Part shown: piece after piece, positions 1-8,446 of the stretch
How positions within the stretch are numbered: the stretch's first letter is position 1
How the letters are laid out: every line of letters starts with the position of its first letter
From: Dyella_B sp035277725
Lineage (GTDB): Bacteria; Pseudomonadota; Gammaproteobacteria; Xanthomonadales; Rhodanobacteraceae
Assembly: GCF_035277725.1 (NCBI RefSeq)
Contig: NZ_DATEJY010000030.1
Location: forward strand, 1-64,000
Direction of reading: 5' to 3'
Length of the DNA: 64,000 bases
Translations under genes and position numbers: made by a program
Notes under the pieces: generated by a model
Databases searched by the model: none
The model's input: only the letters and a program-made list of their open reading frames with translations
What the model was told of the DNA's origin: nothing

Positions 1-460
1 TGGGGATGCGATCGCCAATCTTCCACCCGTAGGTGTTCGCCGTCTTGCGGCCGACGATGATGCCCTGGCGATCGGCGAGCGCGGCCTTCAGCTGATCGGG
101 CGGAACTTTGAACTCCGGATACAGCTTGAAGTACTGGTCGAGGTCGGTCGCGAACACCGCGAACTGATTCGGCTTGTCCTGATAGCTGCCGCCAAACCAC
201 GTGCAGGCCACCGCGTTGGTGACGCCCGGCGTCGCGAGCACGTCCTGGACGTATGAGATCGGCATGAATTGAATGATGCTGATCTTGTTCGTGATCCAGA
301 GTCGGTTCGCGCCGGCGAATTCGACGCCCAGGCCGAAGGCCGTCCGCACCACCATGAGCACGCCGAACAGCGCGAAGCTCACGAAGATCGCGCCGAGCGT
401 CATCAGCGTCCGGATCTTCCGGCGCATCAAGTTGCGCCACACGAGGACGAGGTATCTCAT
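1..460 (-). CDS. MacB/FtsX-like ABC transporter permease, N-terminal part
   Basis: Only the first ~153 residues lie in the window; the gene runs off the left edge. The protein starts MRYLVLVWRNLMRRK, followed by a hydrophobic segment at about residues 20-43 and then a periplasmic-type region (ATPGVTNAV), which is the layout of MacB/LolC-type permeases with a large periplasmic domain after the first membrane helix. Its ATG overlaps the stop of the upstream ATPase gene by four bases (ATGA), so the two are translationally coupled. With the adaptor gene further upstream it forms a tripartite export operon. The substrate cannot be told from sequence. Confidence 0.85.
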   Translation of the reverse strand, partial: MRYLVLVWRNLMRRKIRTLMTLGAIFVSFALFGVLMVVRTAFGLGVEFAGANRLWITNKISIIQFMPISYVQDVLATPGVTNAVACTWFGGSYQDKPNQFAVFATDLDQYFKLYPEFKVPPDQLKAALADRQGIIVGRKTANTYGWKIGDRIP

Positions 461-1146
461 GCCACCACTCCTTCTTCGATGAGCAAGCCCTTCTCGAGGT
501 GGAGCGTGCGGCGGGCGCGCTCGGCGGCGCGCGGGTCGTGCGTGACCATCACGATGGTCTTGCCGTGTTCGCGATTGAGCTGGCGCAGCAGGCCCAGCAC
601 CTCTTCCGCCGATTGACGATCCAGGTCGCCGGTAGGCTCGTCGCACACCAGCAAGGCCGGGTCGGAAACAATGGCACGCGCGATCGCCACGCGTTGTTGC
701 TGACCACCGGAAAGCTCGCTCGGCTTGTGCGAAGCACGCTCGGCCAGCCCCACCAGTTGCAACGCGATGGCGGCATTCTTGCGCCGCTGCGCCGCCGACA
801 ACTTGGTCAACAGCAACGGCAATTCGACGTTCTTCTGCGCGCTCAACATCGGCATCAAGTTATAGAACTGGAACACGAAGCCGACGTTCGATGCACGCCA
901 ACGCGCAAGTGCGCCGGCACCTAACTGGTCGATGCGATGGCCCGCCACGCTGATGCTGCCGCCGGTCGGCGTATCCAGGCCGCCAACCAGATTGAGCAAC
1001 GTGGTCTTGCCCGAGCCGGACGGCCCCATCAAGGCCAGAAAATCACCCTCGGCGATGTTGAGGTTGATGTGATGCAACACCTCGACCTTCTGCCGGCCGC
1101 GTTCGTAGACCTTGGAAAGATCGCGAATCTCGATCAACGTACCCAT
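457..1146 (-). CDS. ABC transporter ATP-binding protein, MacB/LolD family
   Basis: A 229-residue ATPase that would power the permease encoded directly downstream. It shows Walker A (GPSGSGKTT), the signature LSGGQQQR, Walker B (ALLVCDEPTGDLD) and a switch histidine in VMVTHD. The DEPTGDLD form is typical of MacB, LolD and FtsE. The frame is open for 13 more codons upstream, but the ATG at 1146 has a strong GGGAGGA site about eight bases before it, so it is preferred. Length matches the family. It lies in an operon with an adaptor upstream and a permease downstream. Confidence 0.92.
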   Translation of the reverse strand: MGTLIEIRDLSKVYERGRQKVEVLHHINLNIAEGDFLALMGPSGSGKTTLLNLVGGLDTPTGGSISVAGHRIDQLGAGALARWRASNVGFVFQFYNLMPMLSAQKNVELPLLLTKLSAAQRRKNAAIALQLVGLAERASHKPSELSGGQQQRVAIARAIVSDPALLVCDEPTGDLDRQSAEEVLGLLRQLNREHGKTIVMVTHDPRAAERARRTLHLEKGLLIEEGVVA

Positions 1147-1212
1147 TGCTACATCCTCCCGAGTGGAACTGTGTTGGTCGCGCATAGGGCGCTCCGTGAG
1201 TCCAGTTGCTGG

Positions 1213-2454
1213 TTATTGGGTTTGTACGCTTACGTTGGCGCCGTCGTGCAGATCGTCGGGCGGTGAGAGCACCACGCTGTCGCCCGCATTCACCGATGCC
1301 GGAATCAGACGCACGTCGCCCGACGGTTGCGCGGCAGGTTGCACGGTCTGCCGATGCGCCTTGCCATCCGCCACCACGAACACGCTCTCGCTACCGTCGC
1401 GCTGCACGATCGCCTTGGCCGGCACCAGCACGCCTTTCGGTGCCTGCGTGGCGACGGCCGGTTTCGCTTCCAGGAAGGACACGCGCACGCCCATGTCCGG
1501 CACGATGCGCGCATCTTTCTGCTCCATCGCCACGCGCACTTTCACCGTGGCCTTGCCGCGATCGGCCGCCGGCACGATGGCGATGACGTGCGCGGGAATA
1601 CGCCAATCCGGATACGCATCCAGCACGGCTTCGGCCGACATGTTCGGCGTGACGCGGCCGATATAGGCCTCGTTGACGTCCACGTCCACTTCCAGCGAAT
1701 CCATGTCGACGATGGTGCCGATGCCGGTGCGTGTGAAGCCGCCGCCCGCGGAAAACGGCGACACCACTTCGCCAACCTGTGCATCCTTGGTGGTGATCAC
1801 GCCGTTGAATGGCGCGCGAATCAGGCAGTAACCGTAGTTGACCTGCGCCTCCACCACTTGCGCATCGCCAGCGGCTGCATTTCTCTGTTGCGACATCAGT
1901 TGCGCGCGCGTGCTGCTGGCCAGCGTGCGTGCTTGCTCGGCCGCTTGCTTGGATACCAAACCTTGCTTGGCGAGTGACTCGTCACGGTCCGCATCGCGCA
2001 GGTTCTGGGTCAGCTGCGCTTGATACTGGTTGACCAGCGCATGCGCCGCCTTGGCTTGTGCGACGGCCGTATCGAGCGCGGCCTTGTATTGGCTGTCATC
2101 GAGCTTGGCCAGGATCTGGCCTTCCTTCACGTGATCGCCTTCCTCGATCAACACAGCGGTCAAGGTGCCGGTGATTTGCGCGGACACCGTGGCCTGCCGG
2201 CGCGCCGTCACATAGCCGGTGGCCTGCAGCACAGCACCCGCGGAGGGGTCGCTGCTCGCTGCCACCGCTTGTGCAACGTGCACGGGTATCGGTCGATGAG
2301 AGAACCACCACCAGCCACCGCCACCGAGTGCCAGCAGCACGAGCACGGTGCCGCCGATGATCCATGGCCACGGCCCTGGCCCGCCGCCACTTCGATGTTC
2401 CTCGCGCTGGTGGCGCTCGATCTTCAATTCCTTCAGCAGATCGGTATTGCTCAC
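1213..2454 (-). CDS. Efflux transporter periplasmic adaptor (HlyD/MacA family)
   Basis: A 413-residue membrane-fusion protein. A short cytoplasmic N-terminus is followed by one membrane helix (about residues 29-50, WIIGGTVLVLLALGGG), then lipoyl/barrel-sandwich halves around ATVSAQITGTL and a coiled-coil hairpin rich in Ala, Gln and Lys (about residues 110-190), then beta-barrel and membrane-proximal parts. This is MacA-like architecture. The frame is open to 2538, but the GTG at 2454 has AAGGA about seven bases upstream and begins SNTDLLKELK, so I chose it. It is first of the three export genes, and a palindromic site lies about 85 bases upstream. Confidence 0.88.
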   Translation of the reverse strand: MSNTDLLKELKIERHQREEHRSGGGPGPWPWIIGGTVLVLLALGGGGWWWFSHRPIPVHVAQAVAASSDPSAGAVLQATGYVTARRQATVSAQITGTLTAVLIEEGDHVKEGQILAKLDDSQYKAALDTAVAQAKAAHALVNQYQAQLTQNLRDADRDESLAKQGLVSKQAAEQARTLASSTRAQLMSQQRNAAAGDAQVVEAQVNYGYCLIRAPFNGVITTKDAQVGEVVSPFSAGGGFTRTGIGTIVDMDSLEVDVDVNEAYIGRVTPNMSAEAVLDAYPDWRIPAHVIAIVPAADRGKATVKVRVAMEQKDARIVPDMGVRVSFLEAKPAVATQAPKGVLVPAKAIVQRDGSESVFVVADGKAHRQTVQPAAQPSGDVRLIPASVNAGDSVVLSPPDDLHDGANVSVQTQ

Positions 2455-2537
2455 GCTTTTGTCCTTGTTGTCCCCGATTCGTACACGATAGTGGCCGTGC
2501 CATGCACCTTTCCACGTGCGCTCATCAACCCTTGCCA

Positions 2538-2560
2538 ATGACAGCTGTCATGTCTATGAC
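2538..2560. promoter_or_regulatory. Palindromic operator candidate upstream of export operon
   Basis: The 14-base perfect palindrome ATGACAGCTGTCAT at 2538-2551 is followed by another half-site, giving GTCAT-gtct-ATGAC at 2547-2560, so three half-sites alternate in 23 bases. It sits 84 bases upstream of the adaptor start, where a repressor of an efflux operon would be expected to bind. No convincing -35/-10 pair is visible nearby. Nothing else is recognised in the 281-base gap between the adaptor and the next gene. Confidence 0.4.
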
Positions 2561-2735
2561 GTACGGGCGGGCGCCAATTCGACAATGGCGCTGCCCGCAA
2601 AAGCTCAAGAGGGTGGCCATTTTTGCTTGCGTGCCGCTGACTTCATACCGCCTGCGGCCGGGACTGCTGACGAAACGCCGATACCTGCCATGGCCATCTT
2701 CTTGCCAGATGCATGAAGCTGCTACCCTTTTTGCC

Positions 2736-3422
2736 ATGCGCTACGTCATCGATCCTCCTGCCATTCCCAGCCTCCCGGTCATTGGCCGCGAGGAACGTTT
2801 CCCCATCCGCCGCGTGTTCTGCATCGGCCGCAACTATGCGGAGCACGCGCGTGAAATGGGTGCCACAGTCGACACGTCCACGCCGATGTTCTTCTGCAAA
2901 CCGGCCGACGCCGTGGTGACGGATGGTGCAGACGTGCCCTATCCCTCCGCCACCAGCGATCTGCACCACGAAGTGGAAATGGTGGTGGCCCTGCAGTCCG
3001 GCGGCCAGAACCTGGATGCCGCGCAGGCGCTAAAGGCGATCTTTGGCTATGGCGTAGGGCTCGACCTTACGCGCCGCGATCTGCAGGCGATCGCGAAGGC
3101 CAAGAGCCATCCATGGGACGTGGCCAAGGCGTTCGATCATTCCGCGCCGGTATCTGCCTTGCGTGTGGCAAGCGACGCCGCGCCGCATGCGCAGACGCGC
3201 ATCAGTCTTACGGTAAATGGCCAACTGCGCCAGCAAGGGCAACTCGGCGAAATGGTGCATGGCGTGGCAGACATCATCGTGGCGCTGTCGACGCTGTTTG
3301 AGCTGAAACCAGGCGATCTGATTTTTACCGGCACGCCCGCCGGCGTCGCGGCATTGCAGCGGGGCGATCGGTTCCGTGCGGAATTGCAGGACATCGCGGT
3401 GCTGGAAGGCAGGATCGCTTGA
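2736..3422 (+). CDS. Fumarylacetoacetate hydrolase (FAH) family protein
   Basis: A 228-residue enzyme of the FAH superfamily, which cleaves or decarboxylates 1,3-dicarbonyl acids; the closest subfamily by motif is fumarylpyruvate hydrolase. It shows GRNYAEHAREMG near the N-terminus, the metal-binding pair of glutamates in HHEVEMVV, the aspartate of GVGLDLTRRDLQ, and the C-terminal FTGTPAGVA. The ATG at 2736 matches the usual N-terminus of the family (short strand before FPIRRVFCIGRNY); an in-frame ATG at 2709 is possible. It is a single gene with no catabolic partners beside it, so the substrate is unknown. Confidence 0.88.
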   Translation: MRYVIDPPAIPSLPVIGREERFPIRRVFCIGRNYAEHAREMGATVDTSTPMFFCKPADAVVTDGADVPYPSATSDLHHEVEMVVALQSGGQNLDAAQALKAIFGYGVGLDLTRRDLQAIAKAKSHPWDVAKAFDHSAPVSALRVASDAAPHAQTRISLTVNGQLRQQGQLGEMVHGVADIIVALSTLFELKPGDLIFTGTPAGVAALQRGDRFRAELQDIAVLEGRIA

Positions 3423-3501
3423 ACGATTCTTGCCTCACGCGCAGCACTCTCATGCATTACAGTCCACAACGCCATCCGGCGCACAACCTAGGGAGACGGC
3501 A

Positions 3502-3903
3502 ATGAGCATGCTGCAAGAATTCAAAGAATTTGCCATGCGCGGCAACGTGCTCGACATGGCGGTAGGTGTGGTCATCGGTGCAGCGTTCGGCAAGATCGTT
3601 ACCTCGCTGGTGAACGACGTGATCATGCCGCCGCTGGGCTGGGTGACTGGCGGCATCGATTTTTCCGCGATGAAAGTAGTGATCCGGCCCGCGGACAACA
3701 GCAATCCTGCGCACAAGATTCCGGAAATCGCCATTGCCTATGGCAGCTTCATCAACGCCATCCTGGCCTTCGTGATCGTGGCATTTGCGATCTTTCTGCT
3801 GATCAAGATCGTCAACAAGTTCTATACCAAGGCCGCTGCAGCGACACCGCCGGAAGTAGTGCTGTTGACGGAAATCCGCGATCTATTGAAAAACAAGCAA
3901 TAG
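3502..3903 (+). CDS. mscL: Large-conductance mechanosensitive channel MscL
   Basis: A 133-residue inner-membrane channel that opens under membrane tension and releases solutes on osmotic downshock. The N-terminal amphipathic helix (MLQEFKEFAMRGN) and first membrane helix with the GVVIGAAFG glycine pattern are classic MscL. A periplasmic loop follows, then TM2 (about residues 82-105) and a C-terminal helix ending in LTEIRDLLKNK. The ATG at 3502 has GGGAGA just upstream. Length fits the family (about 136). It is a stand-alone gene, with a GTAG repeat pair starting 12 bases after its stop. Confidence 0.96.
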   Translation: MSMLQEFKEFAMRGNVLDMAVGVVIGAAFGKIVTSLVNDVIMPPLGWVTGGIDFSAMKVVIRPADNSNPAHKIPEIAIAYGSFINAILAFVIVAFAIFLLIKIVNKFYTKAAAATPPEVVLLTEIRDLLKNKQ

Positions 3904-3914
3904 CCAATTGCCGC

Positions 3915-3976
3915 GTAGGCTGGGATGAAATCCCAGCATCAACGGCTGCCAGAGCTGGGATTTCATCTCAGCCTAC
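3915..3976. repeat. GTAG-headed REP pair 1 (BIME-like)
   Basis: Two facing hairpins, each headed by GTAG. The left unit (3915-3937) is GTAG, then GCTGGGAT, loop GAA, then ATCCCAGC. The right unit (3954-3976) is its inverted copy ending in CTAC, with one stem mismatch. The design matches REP sequences served by RAYT transposases and the GTAG elements described in Stenotrophomonas. It lies between mscL and an M28 peptidase gene. Confidence 0.85.
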
Positions 3977-4072
3977 GCGTGTTGTCTGCTCTTCTCGCCA
4001 ATACATGACTTCCGGCCTAAGCGCGCGCTGATACGAGCCCCATAATGCGGGGCTCGTCACCAGGAGCCGCCC

Positions 4073-5518
4073 ATGCAACGCCCCTCCCTCACCGTGCTCG
4101 CCGCCAGCCTGATGCTGGCCACCGGACTTGTTTGCGCCAAGGATGCGCCCACCACGATTCCCGCTGCCGCCGTGCAGACGGCCGAGCAATTGCGCGATAA
4201 AGCCATGCACGACAACACCGCCTACAAAGTGGTGGAAGGCTTGACCACGGAAGTCGGCGCACGACTGGCTGGTGGCGATAACGATCAACGTGCACGTGAT
4301 TGGATGGTGGCGAAGTTCAAGGCACTGGGCTTCGACAAGGTCTACACCGAGCCGGTGACCTTTCCGCTGTGGGTGCGCCGTAGCGAGCACGGCGCCATCG
4401 TGGCGCCCTTTCCGCAACCGTTGACACTCATGGCACTCGGTTATTCGCCCGCGACGCCCAAGGGCGGGCTTACCGCGGAAGTGGTGCAGTTCCCCACGCT
4501 GGATGCCTTGAAGGCAGCTGATCCGGCCAGTGTGAAAGGCAAGATCGTCTACATCGGCGAACGCATGCAGCGGCATAAGGATGGATTGGATTACGGCCGC
4601 ATCGGCTCACCGATCCGCGTGCAAGGTCCGGTAATCGCGCAGACAAAAGGCGCTGCCGGCTTTTTGTTGCGCTCTGCCGGCACCGATGCCGACAGCCGCA
4701 CGCCGCATACGGGCGTAACCGGTTTTACCGATCCTACCAAGGCGATTCCTGCGGCCGCGCTATCCAATCCGGATGCCGATCAGCTTGAGCGCGTACTGGC
4801 GTATGGCAAGCCGGTCACGGTGAAGCTGGACCTCGATTGCGGCATCGAAGGCCAGTACACCGGCGCGAACGTGATCGGCGAGATCACCGGCAGCAAGTAT
4901 CCCGACCAGGTCGTCGCCATCGGCGGCCATCTGGATTCGTGGGACCCGGGTACCGGCGCGATCGATGACGGCGCGGGTGTCGCCATCGCCGTCGGCGCGG
5001 CCAAGCTGATCCACGATCTGCCGCAACGTCCCGATCGCACCATTCGCGTGATTGCCTTCGCCAACGAGGAAATGGGCTTGTGGGGCGGCCGCGCGTATGC
5101 CGACAAGCATGCGTCGGAAGTGGGCAAGTTCCAGCTCGGCACCGAATCGGATTTCGGAGCCGGCCCGGTATGGCGGATGAGCGCCAGCGTGAAACCGGAA
5201 GCCCGCGGCGCGATCGCGCAGATCGCCAAGGTGTTGGCGCCGATCGGCGTGAACTATGACGTCAAGAAGCCCGGCGGCGGTGGCTCGGATCTCTCGCAGA
5301 TGCATGGCAAGGGCATGGCGGCGTTGACCCTTACCCAGGACGGCACCTACTACTTCGATTGGCACCATACGGCCAACGACACGCTGGACAAGATCGATCC
5401 CAAGCAACTGGCACAGAACGTGGCGGTGTATGCCGTGTTCTCATACATGGCGGCGCAGGCGAATGGCGACTTCGGCTCGGCGTCGGGCGCGTTTGCGCAT
5501 GATGGGGCGGAGGATTGA
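4073..5518 (+). CDS. Secreted M28-family zinc metallopeptidase
   Basis: A 481-residue exported aminopeptidase or carboxypeptidase-like enzyme. The signal peptide spans about residues 1-22, ending near LVCA. A PA-like domain insertion (about 125-260) precedes the catalytic domain. Zinc ligands and catalytic residues can be placed: His286 and Asp288 in GGHLDSWDPG, Asp298/Asp299 in AIDDGAG, Glu332/Glu333 in NEEMGLWGG, and His431/His432 in WHHTANDTLDK. The order H-D-EE-H is complete, so it should be active in the periplasm or outside. It is a single gene between two REP pairs; the peptide substrate is unknown. Confidence 0.9.
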   Translation: MQRPSLTVLAASLMLATGLVCAKDAPTTIPAAAVQTAEQLRDKAMHDNTAYKVVEGLTTEVGARLAGGDNDQRARDWMVAKFKALGFDKVYTEPVTFPLWVRRSEHGAIVAPFPQPLTLMALGYSPATPKGGLTAEVVQFPTLDALKAADPASVKGKIVYIGERMQRHKDGLDYGRIGSPIRVQGPVIAQTKGAAGFLLRSAGTDADSRTPHTGVTGFTDPTKAIPAAALSNPDADQLERVLAYGKPVTVKLDLDCGIEGQYTGANVIGEITGSKYPDQVVAIGGHLDSWDPGTGAIDDGAGVAIAVGAAKLIHDLPQRPDRTIRVIAFANEEMGLWGGRAYADKHASEVGKFQLGTESDFGAGPVWRMSASVKPEARGAIAQIAKVLAPIGVNYDVKKPGGGGSDLSQMHGKGMAALTLTQDGTYYFDWHHTANDTLDKIDPKQLAQNVAVYAVFSYMAAQANGDFGSASGAFAHDGAED

Positions 5519-5543
5519 GCTGCCGGAGACGGCCTCAATTCAC

Positions 5544-5608
5544 GTAGGCTGGGATGACAATCCCAGCTTTTATCGGCAGCGTGGTGCTGGGATTTCATCC
5601 CAGCCTGC
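5544..5608. repeat. GTAG-headed REP pair 2
   Basis: The left unit (5544-5567) is GTAG, GCTGGGAT, loop GACA, ATCCCAGC. The right unit (5586-5608) is inverted, with stem GCTGGGAT/ATCCCAGC, but its terminal CTAC has become CTGC. It lies between two genes that converge on it, the M28 peptidase and the marR gene. Confidence 0.8.
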
Positions 5609-5632
5609 CGTGCTCGCTGGCAAACCCAAACG

Positions 5633-6133
5633 TCAGCTTTCTTCATCGAGGGACGATGCCAGCTCGGCATCTCCCTCACGCTCGGCCGGTGCTTCAGCCG
5701 CGTCGAGTGCCTGCAGGTTTTCCTTCAAACGCGTCAGCACATCCATCGCCTGCGTCATTTCCTCGTAGCTGACGCCTTTGGTGCATTCGCGCCGCAGTTC
5801 GCGGGCGATGTGCTCCATGTCATCGATCACGCCGCTGGCCTGCGCGGTGGTATACAGACGCCAGGCGCGGCGATCCTTGGGATCCGGCCGCCGTTCCACG
5901 AAACCCGCCGCTTGCAGGCGGTCGATCACGCGGCCCACGGCGATCGGCTCCATTTCGAGGAAGTCGGCCAGCTCGGTCTGCCGCAGGCCCTCGCGGTGAT
6001 GCAGCATCTTGGTGGCACGCCACTGGGCGCGCGTCAAACCGAATTTCACCGCACGGCGGTCAAAATGCTTGCGGAACAGCAAGGTGATGTCGTTCAGCAA
6101 GTAACCGAAGGAAATATCTTCCGTCTTTGGCAT
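5633..6133 (-). CDS. MarR-family transcriptional regulator
   Basis: A 166-residue winged-helix regulator. The helix-turn-helix region is FGLTRAQWRATKMLHHREGLRQTELADFLE-like across about residues 30-60 (parts GLTRAQW and TELADFLEME seen directly), followed by VGRVIDRLQAAGFVERRPDP, the recognition helix and wing start, and DRRAWRLYTT for the wing. The C-terminus is acidic and probably disordered. The ATG at 6133 gives a normal MarR length; the open frame upstream of it has no family similarity. It is transcribed divergently from the macrodomain gene, with 48 bases between. The ligand and target are unknown. Confidence 0.88.
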   Translation of the reverse strand: MPKTEDISFGYLLNDITLLFRKHFDRRAVKFGLTRAQWRATKMLHHREGLRQTELADFLEMEPIAVGRVIDRLQAAGFVERRPDPKDRRAWRLYTTAQASGVIDDMEHIARELRRECTKGVSYEEMTQAMDVLTRLKENLQALDAAEAPAEREGDAELASSLDEES

Positions 6134-6181
6134 GATGCAGACGCCTAGCAAAGCAACACGTGCCCAAGCATAAGCCCAAAC

Positions 6182-6694
6182 ATGGCCCTCAGCGTTGTCA
6201 CCTCCGATCTGACCCGGCTCGCTCTGGACGCCATCGTGAACGCGGCCAACCCTGCCTTGCTGGGCGGCGGGGGTGTGGATGGCGCCATTCACCGCGCAGC
6301 CGGCCCTGCCTTGCTTGAAGCTTGCAGAGCGTTGCCGCAAGTGGCGCCCGGCGTGCGTTGTCCGATCGGCGAGGCGCATATCACGCCGGCCTTCCTGCTG
6401 CCGGCGCGCTATGTGATCCACACGGTGGGACCGGTGTGGAAGGGCGGCCATCACGGCGAAGCTGAATTACTGGCGCAGTGCTATCGCTCGTCCATCGCCT
6501 TGGCGGCCCGATATGCGGTGCGCACGATTGCCTTTCCTGCGATCAGCTGCGGTGTCTATGGCTATCCGCCAGAGAAAGCGGCGCGCGTGGCAATTGCCAG
6601 CCTGCGCGAGGTGCTGCCGGACCATCCCGCCATGGAGGTGCAGCTTTGCTGCTTTGATGAGCGCATGGCGGCCATCTGGCAGGAAGCGCTGTAA
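6182..6694 (+). CDS. Macrodomain protein, O-acetyl-ADP-ribose deacetylase-like (YmdB type)
   Basis: A 170-residue single macrodomain. It carries the ADP-ribose-binding pattern DAIVNAANPALLGGGGVDG followed by AIHRAAG, the class-defining set for MacroD/YmdB proteins that hydrolyse O-acetyl-ADP-ribose and mono-ADP-ribosyl groups. HTVGPVW and AFPAISCGVYGYP form the second half of the pocket. The catalytic Asp of GGVDG is present. It is a cytoplasmic enzyme. It is divergent from marR and convergent with the bat operon, whose last gene ends 15 bases away. Confidence 0.93.
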   Translation: MALSVVTSDLTRLALDAIVNAANPALLGGGGVDGAIHRAAGPALLEACRALPQVAPGVRCPIGEAHITPAFLLPARYVIHTVGPVWKGGHHGEAELLAQCYRSSIALAARYAVRTIAFPAISCGVYGYPPEKAARVAIASLREVLPDHPAMEVQLCCFDERMAAIWQEAL

Positions 6695-6709
6695 CGTCCG
6701 CGCGGGGAT

Positions 6710-8446
6710 TCAATCAAGCTTGAACGGATAGAGCGGCGGCAACGGCGATTCGGTGCCGGCCTGGTTGTCCTGTTGCCAGGCAAATCCCTTGGCAAATGTC
6801 GCGGCGAGATCCATGCGCGTTTCCGCTGACACGCCGGCATATTGCTCACGCTGCAACGTTACTATCGCGGCACGCTGCTCATCCGACGCCAGCGCATCGG
6901 CGACCTGTCCCAGGTTGCGCAACCCTGGCCGCTCGGCGCGCGCCCAGGCAAGCAGGCGGCGTCCCTGGATAGCGCGATCATCACCGCGCGCGGACTCCAA
7001 AAAGGCCTGACGTAGCGTGCGTGTCGAATCGGTAGGCTCGATACGTGGCTTCGTCACCGATGCCTGCGCACGTTTGCGTTTGCTGTAGAGCCACGCGAAC
7101 ACCGCCGTACTCAACAACCACAACGCGATGCTGCCGAGTGCGATCCAGCGCCAAGGCGTAGGTGATGACGCAGCCGGTGCAACCTGTGCAATCGCCGGCG
7201 TGGCAGCGCTGCTTGCTACAGCGGGGGAAGTCGCCACGGCAGATGGCGATGTTGTCGCAGCGGGCGCGGGCGCGCCATTGGCCGCCAGCACGGTCAAGGT
7301 GTGCGATGGAATGCTGGCGATTTTCTTCTGCCCGCTCTGCACGTCAAACCAGGTAAGCGTGATTTCCGGAATGGTCAACGTGCCTGCGCGTTGCGGAATG
7401 ATCGCGAAGCCGCGCTCGCTATGGCCGGTAAGCCATTCGCCGTCGTCGTGCGTGCTGGTCTTCGGTTGATCGGGGTAGACCGTCGCGCCATCGATGGTTG
7501 GCAGACTCAATGCTGGCAGCGCATCGCCTGACACACCTTGTGCGTCCACGCTCAGGCGCAGGTTGAGTGGCTGGCCTGCGGTGAGTTTGTTATCGCCCGG
7601 CAGACCTTGCAGGCTGAGCGTGAGCGAGCGCGCAGGCAGCCAGGTGGTCTGGCCCCAACTCGCAGGGGGCGCTTGCACGTCGATCTTTACTTCCGGCGAA
7701 TCGGCCGTGACCGGCGTGGTGTTGCCGAACAAACCACCCGGATTGAAAAAGCCGCCTGGATCGTTGGGGTTGCCGCGATCCAGCATCTCGCCCTGGAATT
7801 CGATGGACGGCACGACCAGCGAGCCGGCATGGTGCGGCGTCAAGGCATAGCGGCGTTCGACGACGTGATAGCGGTGGCCGTCGCGCACGGCTTCGTAATT
7901 GATGTCATTGCCCAGCTGCTTCAACTCGGCGCCGTTGACGTCCGGATTAGGCAGGCTGCCGCCGTCGAGATCGCCCGCATAAAACAGGCGCACGGTATAC
8001 AGAATCTGCTGGCCCAGGTAGACGTGATCGGCGCTTGCTTGCGCTTCCACGAAAACATCCTGGCCGGTGTGTGTACTCGCCGAGGTATCCGGCGCCTCCA
8101 CGTGCAAGGTGAGCGGGTTGGTTTGGCTGCCTCCGACCGTCAGCGATGGAATCTGCAAATCGCCTTGATGCTTGGGGCGCAATGCAACGCCAATGATCAG
8201 CTCCGCGCTTTGCTTGCCGTTGATGACGCTGAGTGAACTGCTGGTGGACGTGCCAAGCACTTCGAAATCGTGATCGAGCGCGCTGAGATCTGGCGTGCTT
8301 GCCGTCATGGCATCGCTGATGCGCAAATTGAGGGTGACGGTTTCACCCAGGTGCACGTCGTTGCGATCCAGCGTGGCTTGCACGGTGGATGCCATCGCGG
8401 TCCACGGCAGCAACAAACAAAACCACAGCAGCCAACGGTGTTTCAT
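6710..8446 (-). CDS. BatD family protein (aerotolerance operon)
   Basis: A 578-residue envelope protein. The signal peptide is MKHRWLLWFCLLLPWTAMA; a long periplasmic part of beta-rich repeats follows (QATLDRNDVHLGETVTLNL starts the first), then an Ala/Pro-rich linker, one membrane helix at about 432-452 (WIALGSIALWLLSTAVFAW) and a cytoplasmic tail. This is the BatD layout known from Bacteroides and many proteobacteria. It is last in the moxR/bat operon, its ATG overlapping the stop of the VWA-TPR gene. Its biochemical role is not established; it probably works with the VWA proteins at the membrane. Confidence 0.88.
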   Translation of the reverse strand: MKHRWLLWFCLLLPWTAMASTVQATLDRNDVHLGETVTLNLRISDAMTASTPDLSALDHDFEVLGTSTSSSLSVINGKQSAELIIGVALRPKHQGDLQIPSLTVGGSQTNPLTLHVEAPDTSASTHTGQDVFVEAQASADHVYLGQQILYTVRLFYAGDLDGGSLPNPDVNGAELKQLGNDINYEAVRDGHRYHVVERRYALTPHHAGSLVVPSIEFQGEMLDRGNPNDPGGFFNPGGLFGNTTPVTADSPEVKIDVQAPPASWGQTTWLPARSLTLSLQGLPGDNKLTAGQPLNLRLSVDAQGVSGDALPALSLPTIDGATVYPDQPKTSTHDDGEWLTGHSERGFAIIPQRAGTLTIPEITLTWFDVQSGQKKIASIPSHTLTVLAANGAPAPAATTSPSAVATSPAVASSAATPAIAQVAPAASSPTPWRWIALGSIALWLLSTAVFAWLYSKRKRAQASVTKPRIEPTDSTRTLRQAFLESARGDDRAIQGRRLLAWARAERPGLRNLGQVADALASDEQRAAIVTLQREQYAGVSAETRMDLAATFAKGFAWQQDNQAGTESPLPPLYPFKLD

